A stretch of 61,632 nucleotides of DNA from an uncultured Veillonellaceae bacterium (lineage in GTDB: Bacteria; Bacillota; Negativicutes; Selenomonadales; Selenomonadaceae): assembly GCA_900316275.1 (NCBI GenBank), contig ONCF01000071.1, positions 1 to 61,632 of the forward strand. The letters are read 5' to 3'. The notes under the pieces are model-generated. The model searched no databases. It was not told the origin of the DNA and saw only the letters and a list, made by a program, of their open reading frames with translations. A program made the translations under genes and the position numbers. This document shows, piece by piece, positions 51,633 to 60,900 of the stretch (position 1 is the first letter of the stretch; every line of letters starts with the position of its first letter).

Positions 51633-52742
51633 TCACAGGGCACGCTCGAGGGCCTCGCGCATGACGCTGTTGCGGTTCTCCGTGATGTGGGAATAGACGC
51701 GCGAGGTAATCACAATGGAGCTGTGGCCGAGGCGCTTCGAGACGAGCTCGAGGTCCACGCCGGCCTCCAACAGCATAGTAGCATGGGTATGGCGCAGGGA
51801 ATGGAAGGACCCTGCGCCGAATTCCTGTCTGCAGAATTCGCCGAAGTAGCGTAGGCGGCTCGCGGTCATCTGCGCGCCGTTGTCATTCGTGCAGACGAGC
51901 CCGCTGGCGTGCCAGTACTTGCCATAGGCGAGACGCTGCTCCTTCTGCCAGTGCTGCTGCGCTTTGAGCTCGGCCGCGAGCTGGCTGCTGAAAGGGATAG
52001 CGCGGATGGAACTGCGCGTTTTGGGCATGGGCTGCAGCTCACCCGCACCGCCGTCATCGTACATGGTGGCGTGGATGGAGACCATGCCGGCCTCCATGTC
52101 CACGTCACTCAATGCCAGGGCGAGGCACTCACCGAGGCGCATGCCGGTATAGTACGCCAGCATGATGGGCATGTGGAACTTGTGGCCGCGGGGGAACTTC
52201 TGCCAGATGACCTCCAGCTGCTCGGGCGTGAAGACATGCGTCTCACGTTGCGCAACGCGGGCGGGCGGCAGGCGCAGCTGCGCGGCAGGGTTGCGCTGCA
52301 GGAAACGGCACGTCTCGTGCGCGTAGGCCAGCGAACGGCGCAGGACATTGCGGATGATCGCGAGCGTACTGCCGGCGAGCTGACGCTGGCTGCTGACAAA
52401 GTTCTGCAGGGCGCGCGGCGTGAGCCTGACGAGCGGCACCTCACCGAGTGCCGGCACGATATGATTGTTGATGGCGCTGTTGTACGCGCGGGCAGTCGCT
52501 GGGCGCAGCATGATGTCGACATACTCGCGGACCCAGAGCCCGAGGAACTGGCTGTAGGGCATCGTCTCGGGCTGCTCGTAATAGCCGTAGGGGTCGACAT
52601 TCTCAAAAAGGAACTTGTGGGCGGCCTTCGCCGCGTCGGCGCGGGTATCACCACCGACACGGGAGACCTTCACCTTGTTGCCGAATTCATCCGGCACAGT
52701 TACTATGAAATACCATTTGGCACCGCGTTTACGGAAATGCAT
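51633..52742 (-). CDS. int: tyrosine-type phage integrase
   Basis: A 369-residue site-specific recombinase. An arm-binding N-terminal part (FRKRGAKWYFIVTVPDEFGNK) is followed by the SAM-like core-binding domain (about 60-150, FLGLWVREYVDIMLRPATARAY) and the catalytic domain with Arg in YYTGMRLGE, HxxR in FHSLRHTHAT, His in KRLGHSS and the nucleophile Tyr in SRVYSHITE. All catalytic residues are present. AGGAGG lies directly against the ATG at 52751, so the start at 52742 (9-base spacing) is preferred. Its 3' end points to the candidate att site. Confidence 0.92.
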   Translation of the reverse strand: MHFRKRGAKWYFIVTVPDEFGNKVKVSRVGGDTRADAAKAAHKFLFENVDPYGYYEQPETMPYSQFLGLWVREYVDIMLRPATARAYNSAINNHIVPALGEVPLVRLTPRALQNFVSSQRQLAGSTLAIIRNVLRRSLAYAHETCRFLQRNPAAQLRLPPARVAQRETHVFTPEQLEVIWQKFPRGHKFHMPIMLAYYTGMRLGECLALALSDVDMEAGMVSIHATMYDDGGAGELQPMPKTRSSIRAIPFSSQLAAELKAQQHWQKEQRLAYGKYWHASGLVCTNDNGAQMTASRLRYFGEFCRQEFGAGSFHSLRHTHATMLLEAGVDLELVSKRLGHSSIVITSRVYSHITENRNSVMREALERAL

Positions 52743-52812
52743 GTTAATCATCCTCCTAGAAAAAAGGACGGGAACCGTACTGCAAATACCTGTAACATTC
52801 TCCGATTTGCTA

Positions 52813-52841
52813 TTGACTTTTCACGGGTAACTGATAGGATA
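52813..52841 (+). promoter_or_regulatory. promoter upstream of the 86-aa hypothetical gene (copy 1 of a repeated element)
   Basis: TTGACT (52813-52818) and TAGGAT (52835-52840) with a 16-base spacer. The -10 area TAACTGATAGGATA (52828-52841) is nearly identical to that at 53490-53503. The following leader (to 52999) has GC-rich inverted repeats such as CAGCCGC/GCGGCTG. Confidence 0.55.
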
Positions 52842-52999
52842 AAGGGGCAGGAAACAGAACCTCCTAGAACATAGAACTTGTCTATCCCAGCAGCCGCACG
52901 CCGCGGCTGCACCTCGTGTTAACTCTCCTTTCAAAGGTGAAACCTATAAACACTGCCACGGCCGCCTCCGGGCGGCTGTTGTGGTATATGGAGGACAGC

Positions 53000-53260
53000 A
53001 TGGAAAACGAAACTGATACGACAATGTACGAGGCGTATGTTGTGTTGCAACGCATTACGTGGCCGGGACGCGACGAACAAATGCTCGTCTGCGGCAAGGC
53101 TGTTGTCACACTTGACGAGGAGTGCAAATTCACCAGCCTGAAGTATACGCCCTCGTTAGCAAAGCAGGGGAAGACTGGCTACACGGTCATCATGACCAGT
53201 GACAAGGCTCTCAATGAGCGGGCGCACATCAACCTAAAAGTTCCGTCAGTAGAAACTTGA
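53000..53260 (+). CDS. hypothetical protein, 86 aa
   Basis: A small protein (MENETDTTMYEAYVVLQRIT...) with alternating hydrophobic beta-like segments and no known motif. GGAGG at 52990-52994 supports the ATG at 53000; the longer frame from 52916 lacks a site. Its last 32 bases overlap the end of the opposite gene. It lies in the phage element near the integrase, where regulatory or accessory proteins are common. Function is unknown. Confidence 0.6.
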   Translation: MENETDTTMYEAYVVLQRITWPGRDEQMLVCGKAVVTLDEECKFTSLKYTPSLAKQGKTGYTVIMTSDKALNERAHINLKVPSVET

Positions 53261-53462
53261 GCAGGAATATCTTCTCATCCCTGGGCAACGCGGCCAGCTG
53301 GTCACGTAGCGGCGGCAAAGTCTTACCATCGGCTTGGGCGACCAGCGATGCGAGTAACTCCTTTTGCTTGACACCACTATTGATGCTGTTTAACTGTGTC
53401 ACTATCTCGACACAGGCAGGGCTGTACTCAAAATCGGGCGGTACGGTAAAATTTGTATGCAT
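53229..53462 (-). CDS. hypothetical protein, 77 aa
   Basis: A small, mostly helical protein (MHTNFTVPPDFEYSPACVEI...) ending LPRDEKIFLLKFLLTELLG. AGAGGTG lies before the ATG at 53462. The longer frame from 53510 has no ribosome site. It converges with the 86-aa gene on the other strand. Family and function are not recognised. Confidence 0.55.
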   Translation of the reverse strand: MHTNFTVPPDFEYSPACVEIVTQLNSINSGVKQKELLASLVAQADGKTLPPLRDQLAALPRDEKIFLLKFLLTELLG

Positions 53463-53474
53463 AAAAATCACCTC

Positions 53475-53503
53475 TTGCAATCCCGCGCCTAACTGATATG
53501 ATA
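53475..53503 (+). promoter_or_regulatory. second copy of the repeated promoter element
   Basis: TTGCAA (53475-53480) and TATGAT (53497-53502), spacer 16. TAACTGATATGATA (53490-53503) differs at one position from the element at 52828-52841. It points into a stretch without a convincing gene. Confidence 0.5.
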
Positions 53504-53508
53504 GGAAC

Positions 53509-53655
53509 ACGGATAAGTCGGGGCTTGCCTATCTACCGAGAGCGGCGGCCCTATGCCAGTGCAGGGGCACTCCACAAACCTGTACAGCGGTCACGGCTAA
53601 TGTGATACCTCATTTTCTAGCAGCACCCATTGCGCATCCTTGGATGCTGCTTTTG
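53509..53655 (+). ncRNA. possible small RNA
   Basis: About 145 bases lie between a promoter-like element and a good terminator. Only a 15-codon frame is present (starting MPVQGHSTNLY, near 53552). The RNA would end against the 3' end of the oppositely oriented abi gene. Part of its start (CTTGCCTATCTACC) resembles the leader after promoter copy 1 (CTTGTCTATCCC). No family is recognised. Confidence 0.3.
53619..53655 (+). terminator. plus-strand terminator before the abi 3' end
   Basis: AGCAGCACCC pairs with GGATGCTGCT (one mismatch) followed by TTTTGTATTTT. On the minus strand there is no T-run after the hairpin. Confidence 0.65.
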
Positions 53656-53659
53656 TATT

Positions 53660-54607
53660 TTACAACATCGACAAAATGGTAGGTGATAGCCCCATACCGG
53701 TATCAATCTGTTTCAGGACTTCAAGTGGTACTATAGCAGCCATACGTCTATGAGCCTTACGGAACCTGTTCTTTAGTCTACGGAAATCGGCCGTGCCCAT
53801 AAAGTACCTCATGGCAATCAGCTTAGCAAGCATGTCTGACTTGCCAGCAATATAGTTACCTTGCTGGTTGCGAGGGATATCCAGCTGGGCGTGAATAGGG
53901 GTGTCTGGAATAAATTTACGAAAAAGTGGCTGGCTGTCAGATGTATACATGCGATTGCCATGTGCGCAGGCATTGCGGAAATCATTAAGGAAATAAATAA
54001 AACCGTCCATAGTGCTGGCAGGCATCTTGAAGTGATAAGCTACTGCCTGCTGTTCAGCCAGATACATACAGGAATAGAAATGTGCAATACGCCCAAAGGA
54101 AATCACACTGTTAAGGACCCAAAGGGGGACATACCCGTAGGCGCTCAAATAATGGCAGATAGCGGCATTGCCGGTCCTGCGGGACCGTATTATATCGCCT
54201 CTGAGTTTCGTAATCACAATATCAGCAAAGTGAATATTGTTCTGACTAGCGTGCTTGAAGCAATCCAGCGAAAGATACTGCCGGTGGTCGTAACCGTGCT
54301 GGGCCGAGAAGTGATAGGCAATAAGCGACTTCACATGCTTTTCTATACGCAGCAGTTCCGTGAGGAACAAGGAACGTATGGCCTGGTCGAACTCGTACAA
54401 AGCGTAAACCTGCTCGAAAGTCGTGTCGGGGATATAATGGTCTGGGCTGGTACTGGTAAGGAAATACTTCTTATAGCCGTTGATGATGTTGTAGTAATCA
54501 TCCTGTTGCATTTTGTGGGTAAAGAACCGCTCGTGCTCAATAACCAGGCCCCGCTGTTGCAAAATCCGGCACTGCTCTCTGTATGTCTTGAAAACTTTGT
54601 CTGTCAT
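53660..54607 (-). CDS. Abi_2/AbiF-family abortive infection protein (HEPN ribonuclease)
   Basis: A 315-residue protein of the Abi_2 (AbiD/AbiF) type. The N-terminal part has the family start TYREQCRILQQRGLVI and the YYNIINGYKKYF segment. A HEPN-type catalytic motif, R211-x4-H216 (FRNACAHGNRMY), follows the helix FIYFLNDF. A further R-x3-H (RIEKH) lies near 87-91. HEPN proteins of this type cut RNA and can stop phage growth by halting the cell. AGGAGGG precedes the ATG at 54607. Its codon use is more AT-rich than the flanks, fitting horizontal transfer. Confidence 0.87.
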   Translation of the reverse strand: MTDKVFKTYREQCRILQQRGLVIEHERFFTHKMQQDDYYNIINGYKKYFLTSTSPDHYIPDTTFEQVYALYEFDQAIRSLFLTELLRIEKHVKSLIAYHFSAQHGYDHRQYLSLDCFKHASQNNIHFADIVITKLRGDIIRSRRTGNAAICHYLSAYGYVPLWVLNSVISFGRIAHFYSCMYLAEQQAVAYHFKMPASTMDGFIYFLNDFRNACAHGNRMYTSDSQPLFRKFIPDTPIHAQLDIPRNQQGNYIAGKSDMLAKLIAMRYFMGTADFRRLKNRFRKAHRRMAAIVPLEVLKQIDTGMGLSPTILSML

Positions 54608-54617
54608 ATAACCCTCC

Positions 54618-54697
54618 TAAAACACGAATAGCCCTGGCATAATACCAGGGCTATCGCTGTCCAAGGTAGTGGCAAAACCACGCCGAGGATCTTTCCT
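54618..54697 (-). ncRNA. putative abiF-type antitoxin RNA upstream of the abi gene
   Basis: About 80 bases lie between a good minus-strand promoter and the abi ribosome site. They contain a small AGGA-AAGA-TCCT hairpin, a GTGG-TTTTG-CCAC hairpin, and a perfect 10-bp stem ATAGCCCTGG/CCAGGGCTAT (54628-54654) followed by TCGTGTTTT, which looks like a terminator. An 'abiF' RNA motif upstream of Abi_2 genes has been reported, and such RNAs have been proposed to restrain the HEPN protein. Assignment here is by position and structure only. Confidence 0.55.
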
Positions 54698-54703
54698 AAG
54701 ATT

Positions 54704-54732
54704 ATTTTAGCAGATAGCACTGGATTATGCAA
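54704..54732 (-). promoter_or_regulatory. promoter of the abi RNA and gene
   Basis: On the minus strand TTGCAT (54727-54732) and TAAAAT (54704-54709) with a 17-base spacer. The predicted start is near 54697. Confidence 0.65.
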
Positions 54733-54820
54733 GCTATATCAACGCAATAACACGCTATGACAGATATTTGCAATTAATAAGCCCTGCAATGTGAAGAACG
54801 CTCACAATGCACGATTTATT

Positions 54821-54994
54821 TTATGCCTGCTTTGCGCCGGTAGTCGCGTAGGTAGACGAGCTTCCCTTTTCCTGAGCGTCGAGCTCGAGGTCGAGCTGGC
54901 GGTGAGCGGCGCAGGCGGCCTCGCGGGCAACTACCGAGCAATCCTTAATAGTTGGGGCAGTATTTCTTGCAGGCGCACGGGGATACGGTCCCAT
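54821..54994 (-). CDS. possible small or decayed ORF, 57 aa
   Basis: The frame starts at an ATG inside the 13-bp inverted repeat and reads MGPYPRAPARNTAPTIKDCS..., ending at TAA. No ribosome site precedes it. Near its 3' end a shifted frame gives the more protein-like end GKLVYLRDYRRKAGIK, so a frameshifted relic of a phage gene is possible. Weakly supported. Confidence 0.25.
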   Translation of the reverse strand: MGPYPRAPARNTAPTIKDCSVVAREAACAAHRQLDLELDAQEKGSSSTYATTGAKQA

Positions 54995-57900
54995 TTTGCA
55001 GACGTCAGCAAAATGGGACCTGTGAGACTGGCCAGACTGCGTATAAGGCGCTGCAGGACGGCATGGGCAAGGGCGGCCAAATTCTCGAGGTGCGCGACGA
55101 GAACGACCGCGTCACCTACAAGCGCACGACGGAAAACGCCGAGTGGTATCGTAACTTCTATGCGACGTTCCATCGCGCCCCGACGAAAGACGAGCTGACG
55201 CAGATGGCTATCGCGCTCACCACGGGCGACGCCTCCGCGCCGAAGGTCATGGGCTTCATCCCGCAGAGCGAGGAGGAGCAGCAGGCTATGGCCGACTCCA
55301 AGCGGGAAATCGACTACCTGCAGCAGGCACTCACCACGCTCGACAAAATCAAGCCGACCATGCAGAAGCTCAACGGCGTCGAAATGAAGCTCACGGAGGG
55401 CCTCTCCTCCGAGGCCTTCACCGTCTACCGCACGGTCAGCGACCAGCTGAAAGCCTTCGGCGGCCTGCCAGCCCGCGCGGCCCGCGTGAGCGCCATCCTC
55501 ACAGCCCGCCACGCCGACATCGTGGCCGGTATCATCAGCAAGAAAACGGGCAAAAAATATACCGCCCTCGACTACATGCGGGAGCGGTACGGGTTCGATG
55601 CGGAAGGGAAATATATCGGCGACAACGCACTACATCAGCCTGTTACCGAATTGGACTTGGAGTTAGATAAACAAATTCCAGTGCTTGACTTGGACACCAT
55701 GGATACGTCATTGCGCAATAAAGAACCCAAGGAGGTGATAGCGTACATAAAAGAAAAGTTGCCTAGAGACGCAATCCCTACGGCAGATTTTAAAGCCATG
55801 ATTGGAGCGCCGAACGATAGTTATGGTGCAACACATATAGTCAGGAATAAATCTGCAGCTGCAGAAGAAAATAGAATAGCCAGAAACGCTGCTTTGACTA
55901 ATATCGATGCTGTTATTAGGCATTCGTATCTTATCGAGGTCGTACCGAACGAAAAGATAGCTGTCGCCCAAGAAATGCCACGATGGAAGCGAAAAGCTCA
56001 ACGCAGGAAAAATAGCATTGATGAGTTTTACCGTTTAATTATTCCTGTCCGTATAGACGGTGAACAGAAAACGCTTATTATCGTAGCAGAAAATAAGCAC
56101 GGCAAAGTCAGCATTAACCAAAACGAAACTAACCTTTATGAAATTTACACAGCAAAAGAGGAGAACCATCCCGTTCGCCTATCGGAGCAAAACACTCCCG
56201 ATACTCGCGCTACTGAGGATGGCTCTCCATCTACCATTAGTATACGCGACACTTTACGCGGGGTCAAGGACTATTTGTTTCAGCCATACGTGGACGAGAA
56301 TGGCAACGCGAACTATGGCGTTTACTTGCAGAATGGCGTTATGTACCTGGGGCAGAACGCATCCCTCAATCAGCTGGCCTGGCACGGCTCGCCACATGTG
56401 TTCGACCACTTCGACCTCGGCGCTATCGGCACGGGCGAGGGGGCGCGCGTTCACGGCTGGGGACTTTATTTCGCAAAAAACCGCGAAATGTCCGAGAAAT
56501 ACCGCGCGATGCTTGCAGGAAAACCGGAAAGTGTAGCACTTAACGGAACGACATACCATTATCAGGGCAATAAGATTATCGGCCCAGATGGTAAGGCCGT
56601 TGATGACTTGCCGCTCATGCTGGCCATTAGCGAGTTACTGGAGTCTGGAAGCAAAGAAAAGACGCTCGACCGCGCTAAAGGGGCTGCCGCTTTGGCTTTT
56701 GACAAAGAGCAGAAGGAAACATGGCAGCGTGTACAGGAGATAATAGAAAACTCAGACGTTCGCTTTAAACAGGACGGCACCCTCCTGGAGGTTGACGTCC
56801 CCGAGAACGACGTACTGCTCGACGAGCAGAAACAGTTTGAAGACCAGCCAGAAAACGTAAAAGCAGCATTGTTGAGCCTTGGTATTGCCAATGCCACGGG
56901 CAGAAAAGGGCAGCAAATTTATGATGAGCTCAGCCGGAAACTGGGCAGCGACCGTGCAGCATCGCTTGCACTAAACGAGGCAGGTATAAAAGGCCTGCGC
57001 TATACCGATGACGTAGACGGCGAGTGCTTTGTCGTTTTCGACGACAAAGCCGTGTCTATCATCGACCGCTACAATCAGGCAGCAAACGCCAAGGCGGCCG
57101 TGCGCGGCACGACTACGGTCATGCAGGACGGGCGGCGCATTGTGTCGCTGACGCAGAACGCCGACGAGTCCACCTACATGCACGAGATGTCACACATCTT
57201 CCTTATGGACCTCGGCGACCTCGCACAGATTGACGAGACCAGTGCCAAGGAACTTGAAGTTGTCAACCAGTGGGCCGAGTGGCACCGTGGCGACGCGGCG
57301 CTCTACAAGGGCTCGCCGTGGGCGGCCGAGTTCCGTGCGCGCGAGGAGTCTATCATCGCAGCCGAGGATGCGGGCGACTTCGACGAGGCCGACCGGCTCA
57401 AGAACGTCTGGCGGCAGGAGCGCTTCGCCCGCGCTTTCGAGCAGTATCTGCGCGATGGTCAGGCACCGGCCCGCGGGCTGCGCGCCGTGTTCCGCAAGTT
57501 TAAGCAGTTCCTGCGGCAGATTTATCAGGCGGTCATCGCGGACGGCACCAAGGCCAGCGAGCCCGTGCGCCGTATCATGGACCGCATGATTGCCACCGAG
57601 GACGAAATCACCGAGATGGAGCTCGACGACCGCTACAAGGACATCAGCAAGGCGGGCGGCGAAAAGCTCTTTAACGAAAGCGAGCAGGACACCTATAAAC
57701 GCTGGCAGAAGGAGGCGGCCGAGGAAGCCAAGGAAAAGCTCATGAAAGAGCTCATGCAGGACCTCAACGCCAAGGTAGACGAGGAATTCAACGCGCGCGT
57801 GGCCAAGGAAGATGAGGACTACCGTCGCGAGCTCATGAACGAGCCTGTCTATCTCGCGATGCAGGCCGCCGTGGCCAGCGGCAGCGAGGAAGCCGTGCTC

Positions 57901-60900
57901 GGCTGGTTCCCATCCATCGAAGCTTACACCAAGGCAATAGAGGAGGCTCCAACCTTCGAGGATGCGCTCAAGGAACACATGGACGCCTACAAGGAAACGC
58001 TGGAGGCCGAGCTCATTCGCACGCACCTCTCCGAGGAGAATGTGACACACATCATGGAAAGCACGCTCTATCGTGCCAAGCTGGAGTCGCTCAAGGCCAC
58101 GGCCTTTGCCAAAAAGCAACGGCTCATCAACACCATTACCAGCAAGGCCGAGCGCGCGATGTCGTCCGTGGAGGAGAAAATCACGGCCCTGCCCGAGGAC
58201 ACCGACCTCAAAGTCGAACGCTTCGACAAGTCTGTGAAAGACGTCATGAAGGAAATCAACCGTCTGCGCTTCTCCACGCGCTGGAGCACGGCGGACATCG
58301 AACGCATCGAGGGCATGCTGCAGGCGGCCACCAAGGAAGAACTGGCCAAGAAAATGGCCGACTTCAAGCTGGCCGTGCAGAACGACAAGGCCAACGAGAA
58401 AGCCGTGGAGAAAGCCAACGAGGGCCGCATGCACGCCTATAAGGACATGGCGAAGAAATCCCTCGCTGGCAAGCCGTTGCATGAAGCCTGCGACTATAAC
58501 GGCTACATCCGCCAGGCCAAGAAGGCCGCCAAGCAGGTGCAGCAGATGGTCAAGGCCAAACGCTGGGACATGGCTATCCTTGCGCAGCAGCGCCAGGCTA
58601 TGGCTATGGCACTGGCCGAGGAGTCCCGCAAGCTGCGCCAGCACGTCGACAAGCTCACGGGGCAGGTTAAGCGCCAGCTGCAGGCCCGCACCGTGCGCCT
58701 GCCGAAGGACGAGCGCTACTGGCACCGCCACCTCGCCTACATGCTGCGCATCACGAGCACCGACGCACAGAAACCGGCAAGCGGCTGCGCGGGACTGGAT
58801 GCTTTGTTCAGCGACATGACGGCCTCGCTCGACATGCAGGAGGGCTTCTCCCCGACGGATATCCTCGAAATGGCCAACGAGCAGGGCGCAGACTTCAAGG
58901 GCTGGCAGTCCCTGACGATGAACCAGTTCGAGGACGCCGTCAATGCCATGAACATCCTGTACACCACCGGCAAGAACAAATTTAACATGGTCACCGTCGG
59001 CGGCAAGGCCATCGCCGACGTCGTCGACGAAATCATCCACGACGACAGCGAGGCCAGCCGCGTGGGCGTGCAGCGCCGCGTGGTAAACGAGGACATCGGC
59101 GGCCTCGGCTACAATGAGTGGCTGGCCAAACTGCCGGGCGGCGAGGCAGCCGCGCGCATGGGCGTCAAGGCGCTCTCGGCTATCACCAAGCCGGAGGAAA
59201 TCCTGCGCGCACTGGGAACCAAGGCACACAAGTACATCTATGGCATCTACGAGCGGGCCCGCGAGCAGGAGGGGAAGCGCATCGCCGACGAAATGGCCGC
59301 GCTGCAGAAAATCCTCGCGCCGTACTCGCACAAGGAACGCCAGGCATGGAAAGACCGCAATATCCAGCTTAGTGGCTACGAAGGGATGCTCTCAAAAGAG
59401 AATGTCATCTGTATGGCGCTCAACCTCGGCAACACTATCAACCGCCAGCGCCTTGCGGGCGGCTTCGAGATGCCAGAGCAGGACATCGTGGACTTTGTCG
59501 AAAAGCACATGACCACCAAAGACTGGCAGCTCGTGCAGGACATCTGGGACCATCTCAACACCTACTGGCAGGACACCGTGGCCGTAGAGGAAAAACTCAA
59601 CGGCATGGCGATCAAGAAAGTGGAGGCCGTGCCTTTTACCGTCAAGGCCAGCGACACAGGCGAGCAGATACGCCTCAAGGGCGGCTACTATCCCATTGCC
59701 TACAATCCTAAGAAATCCAGCAAGGCGGCCGAGAACGCCGAGAACGCACTGGCCCGCGGCAGCATGTCGGGCGCTATGGTACTCGGCACCAACCGCGGCT
59801 TTACGAAATCCCGTGCCGAGGTGGACATCGAGGGACGGCCCCTGCTGCTGGAATTCAGCGTCGTGCCGGACCATCTGCAGGCGGTCATCCACAATATCAC
59901 GTTCCGCCTCGCGGCCCGTGACGTCTACCGGCTCATCAACAACAAGGACTTCGAGGCGCACGTCGCCGACACGCTGGGCAGCGAATACCACGCTATCCTC
60001 AAGGAATGGGCCACTGACGTCTGGAACATCACCGGCAACAACAACGTGGCGGAAAACGTCATCGGCAAAGTCTTTAACTGGCTGCGGGCCAACTCCACGA
60101 TGTCCATTATGGGCTATCGCATCTGGCCGGTAGTGGAGAACATCTCCAACATCGCGCCGGTTATCGACAAGCTGGGTGCGGCGGAAACGGCCGCGGCGAT
60201 TGCGGACTTTTACGCGAATATCGGCGAGGCGCGGCACATGCTCACCAAGTCGGTATTCATGCAGAACCGCATCAACTCGCTCGACCGCGACATCCGGCAG
60301 CAGCCGGGGCTGTTCTCGGCCACGTACCGGCCTATTGAGATTATCCGCGACCATGCCTACGACCTCATGCTCTACTCGGACCTCATGCTCTCGGCCCCGC
60401 TCTGGCTGCGTTCCTACAAGAACGCCTTCGGCGACAAGCTCGCCGAGGTACGCAAGGAGAACGCCGCGCACATACAGGCCATCCGGGCGGCACAGGACAA
60501 AGTGGACAGCATCAAGGCACAGCTGCTGGACCTCGCCGAGGGCAAACTGCCCGAGCGGGCGGAACTCTCGCCCTTTGACGTCGTCAACATGACCGAGGCC
60601 GAGGGGATGGACTACCTCGACCGGCAGCAGAAGGACCTCGAAAAGGACCTTTTAAAAGCCGAGCAGGAATTCCAGCAGGCTACGGAACTCCCCATCTATA
60701 CTGACGCCGAAATCATCAGCGAGGCCGAACGGCGCGCCGTGTTCGCGGCGGACGGGGCCGTGCGTGACACGTTCGGCAGCGGCGCCACGATGGACCAGTC
60801 CTCCATCCAGCGCACGCGCAACGCAGCCATCAAGCTCATGACCACGTTCTACTCGTTCTTTAACACGCAGTTTAACGCCATCCTCGCGAGCTACCGGCAT

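Noticed and set aside
53660-54607. Cas13-like effector
   Set aside because: HEPN motifs raise the question, but the protein is only 315 residues, has a single clear HEPN motif, and no CRISPR array is visible. The Abi_2 assignment fits better.
57190-59331. Long minus-strand open frame of 713 codons
   Set aside because: It lies antisense to the polyvalent gene, which has family motifs in the plus frame. The minus translation is rich in L, V, H, G and D without domains, typical of the complement of GC-rich coding sequence.
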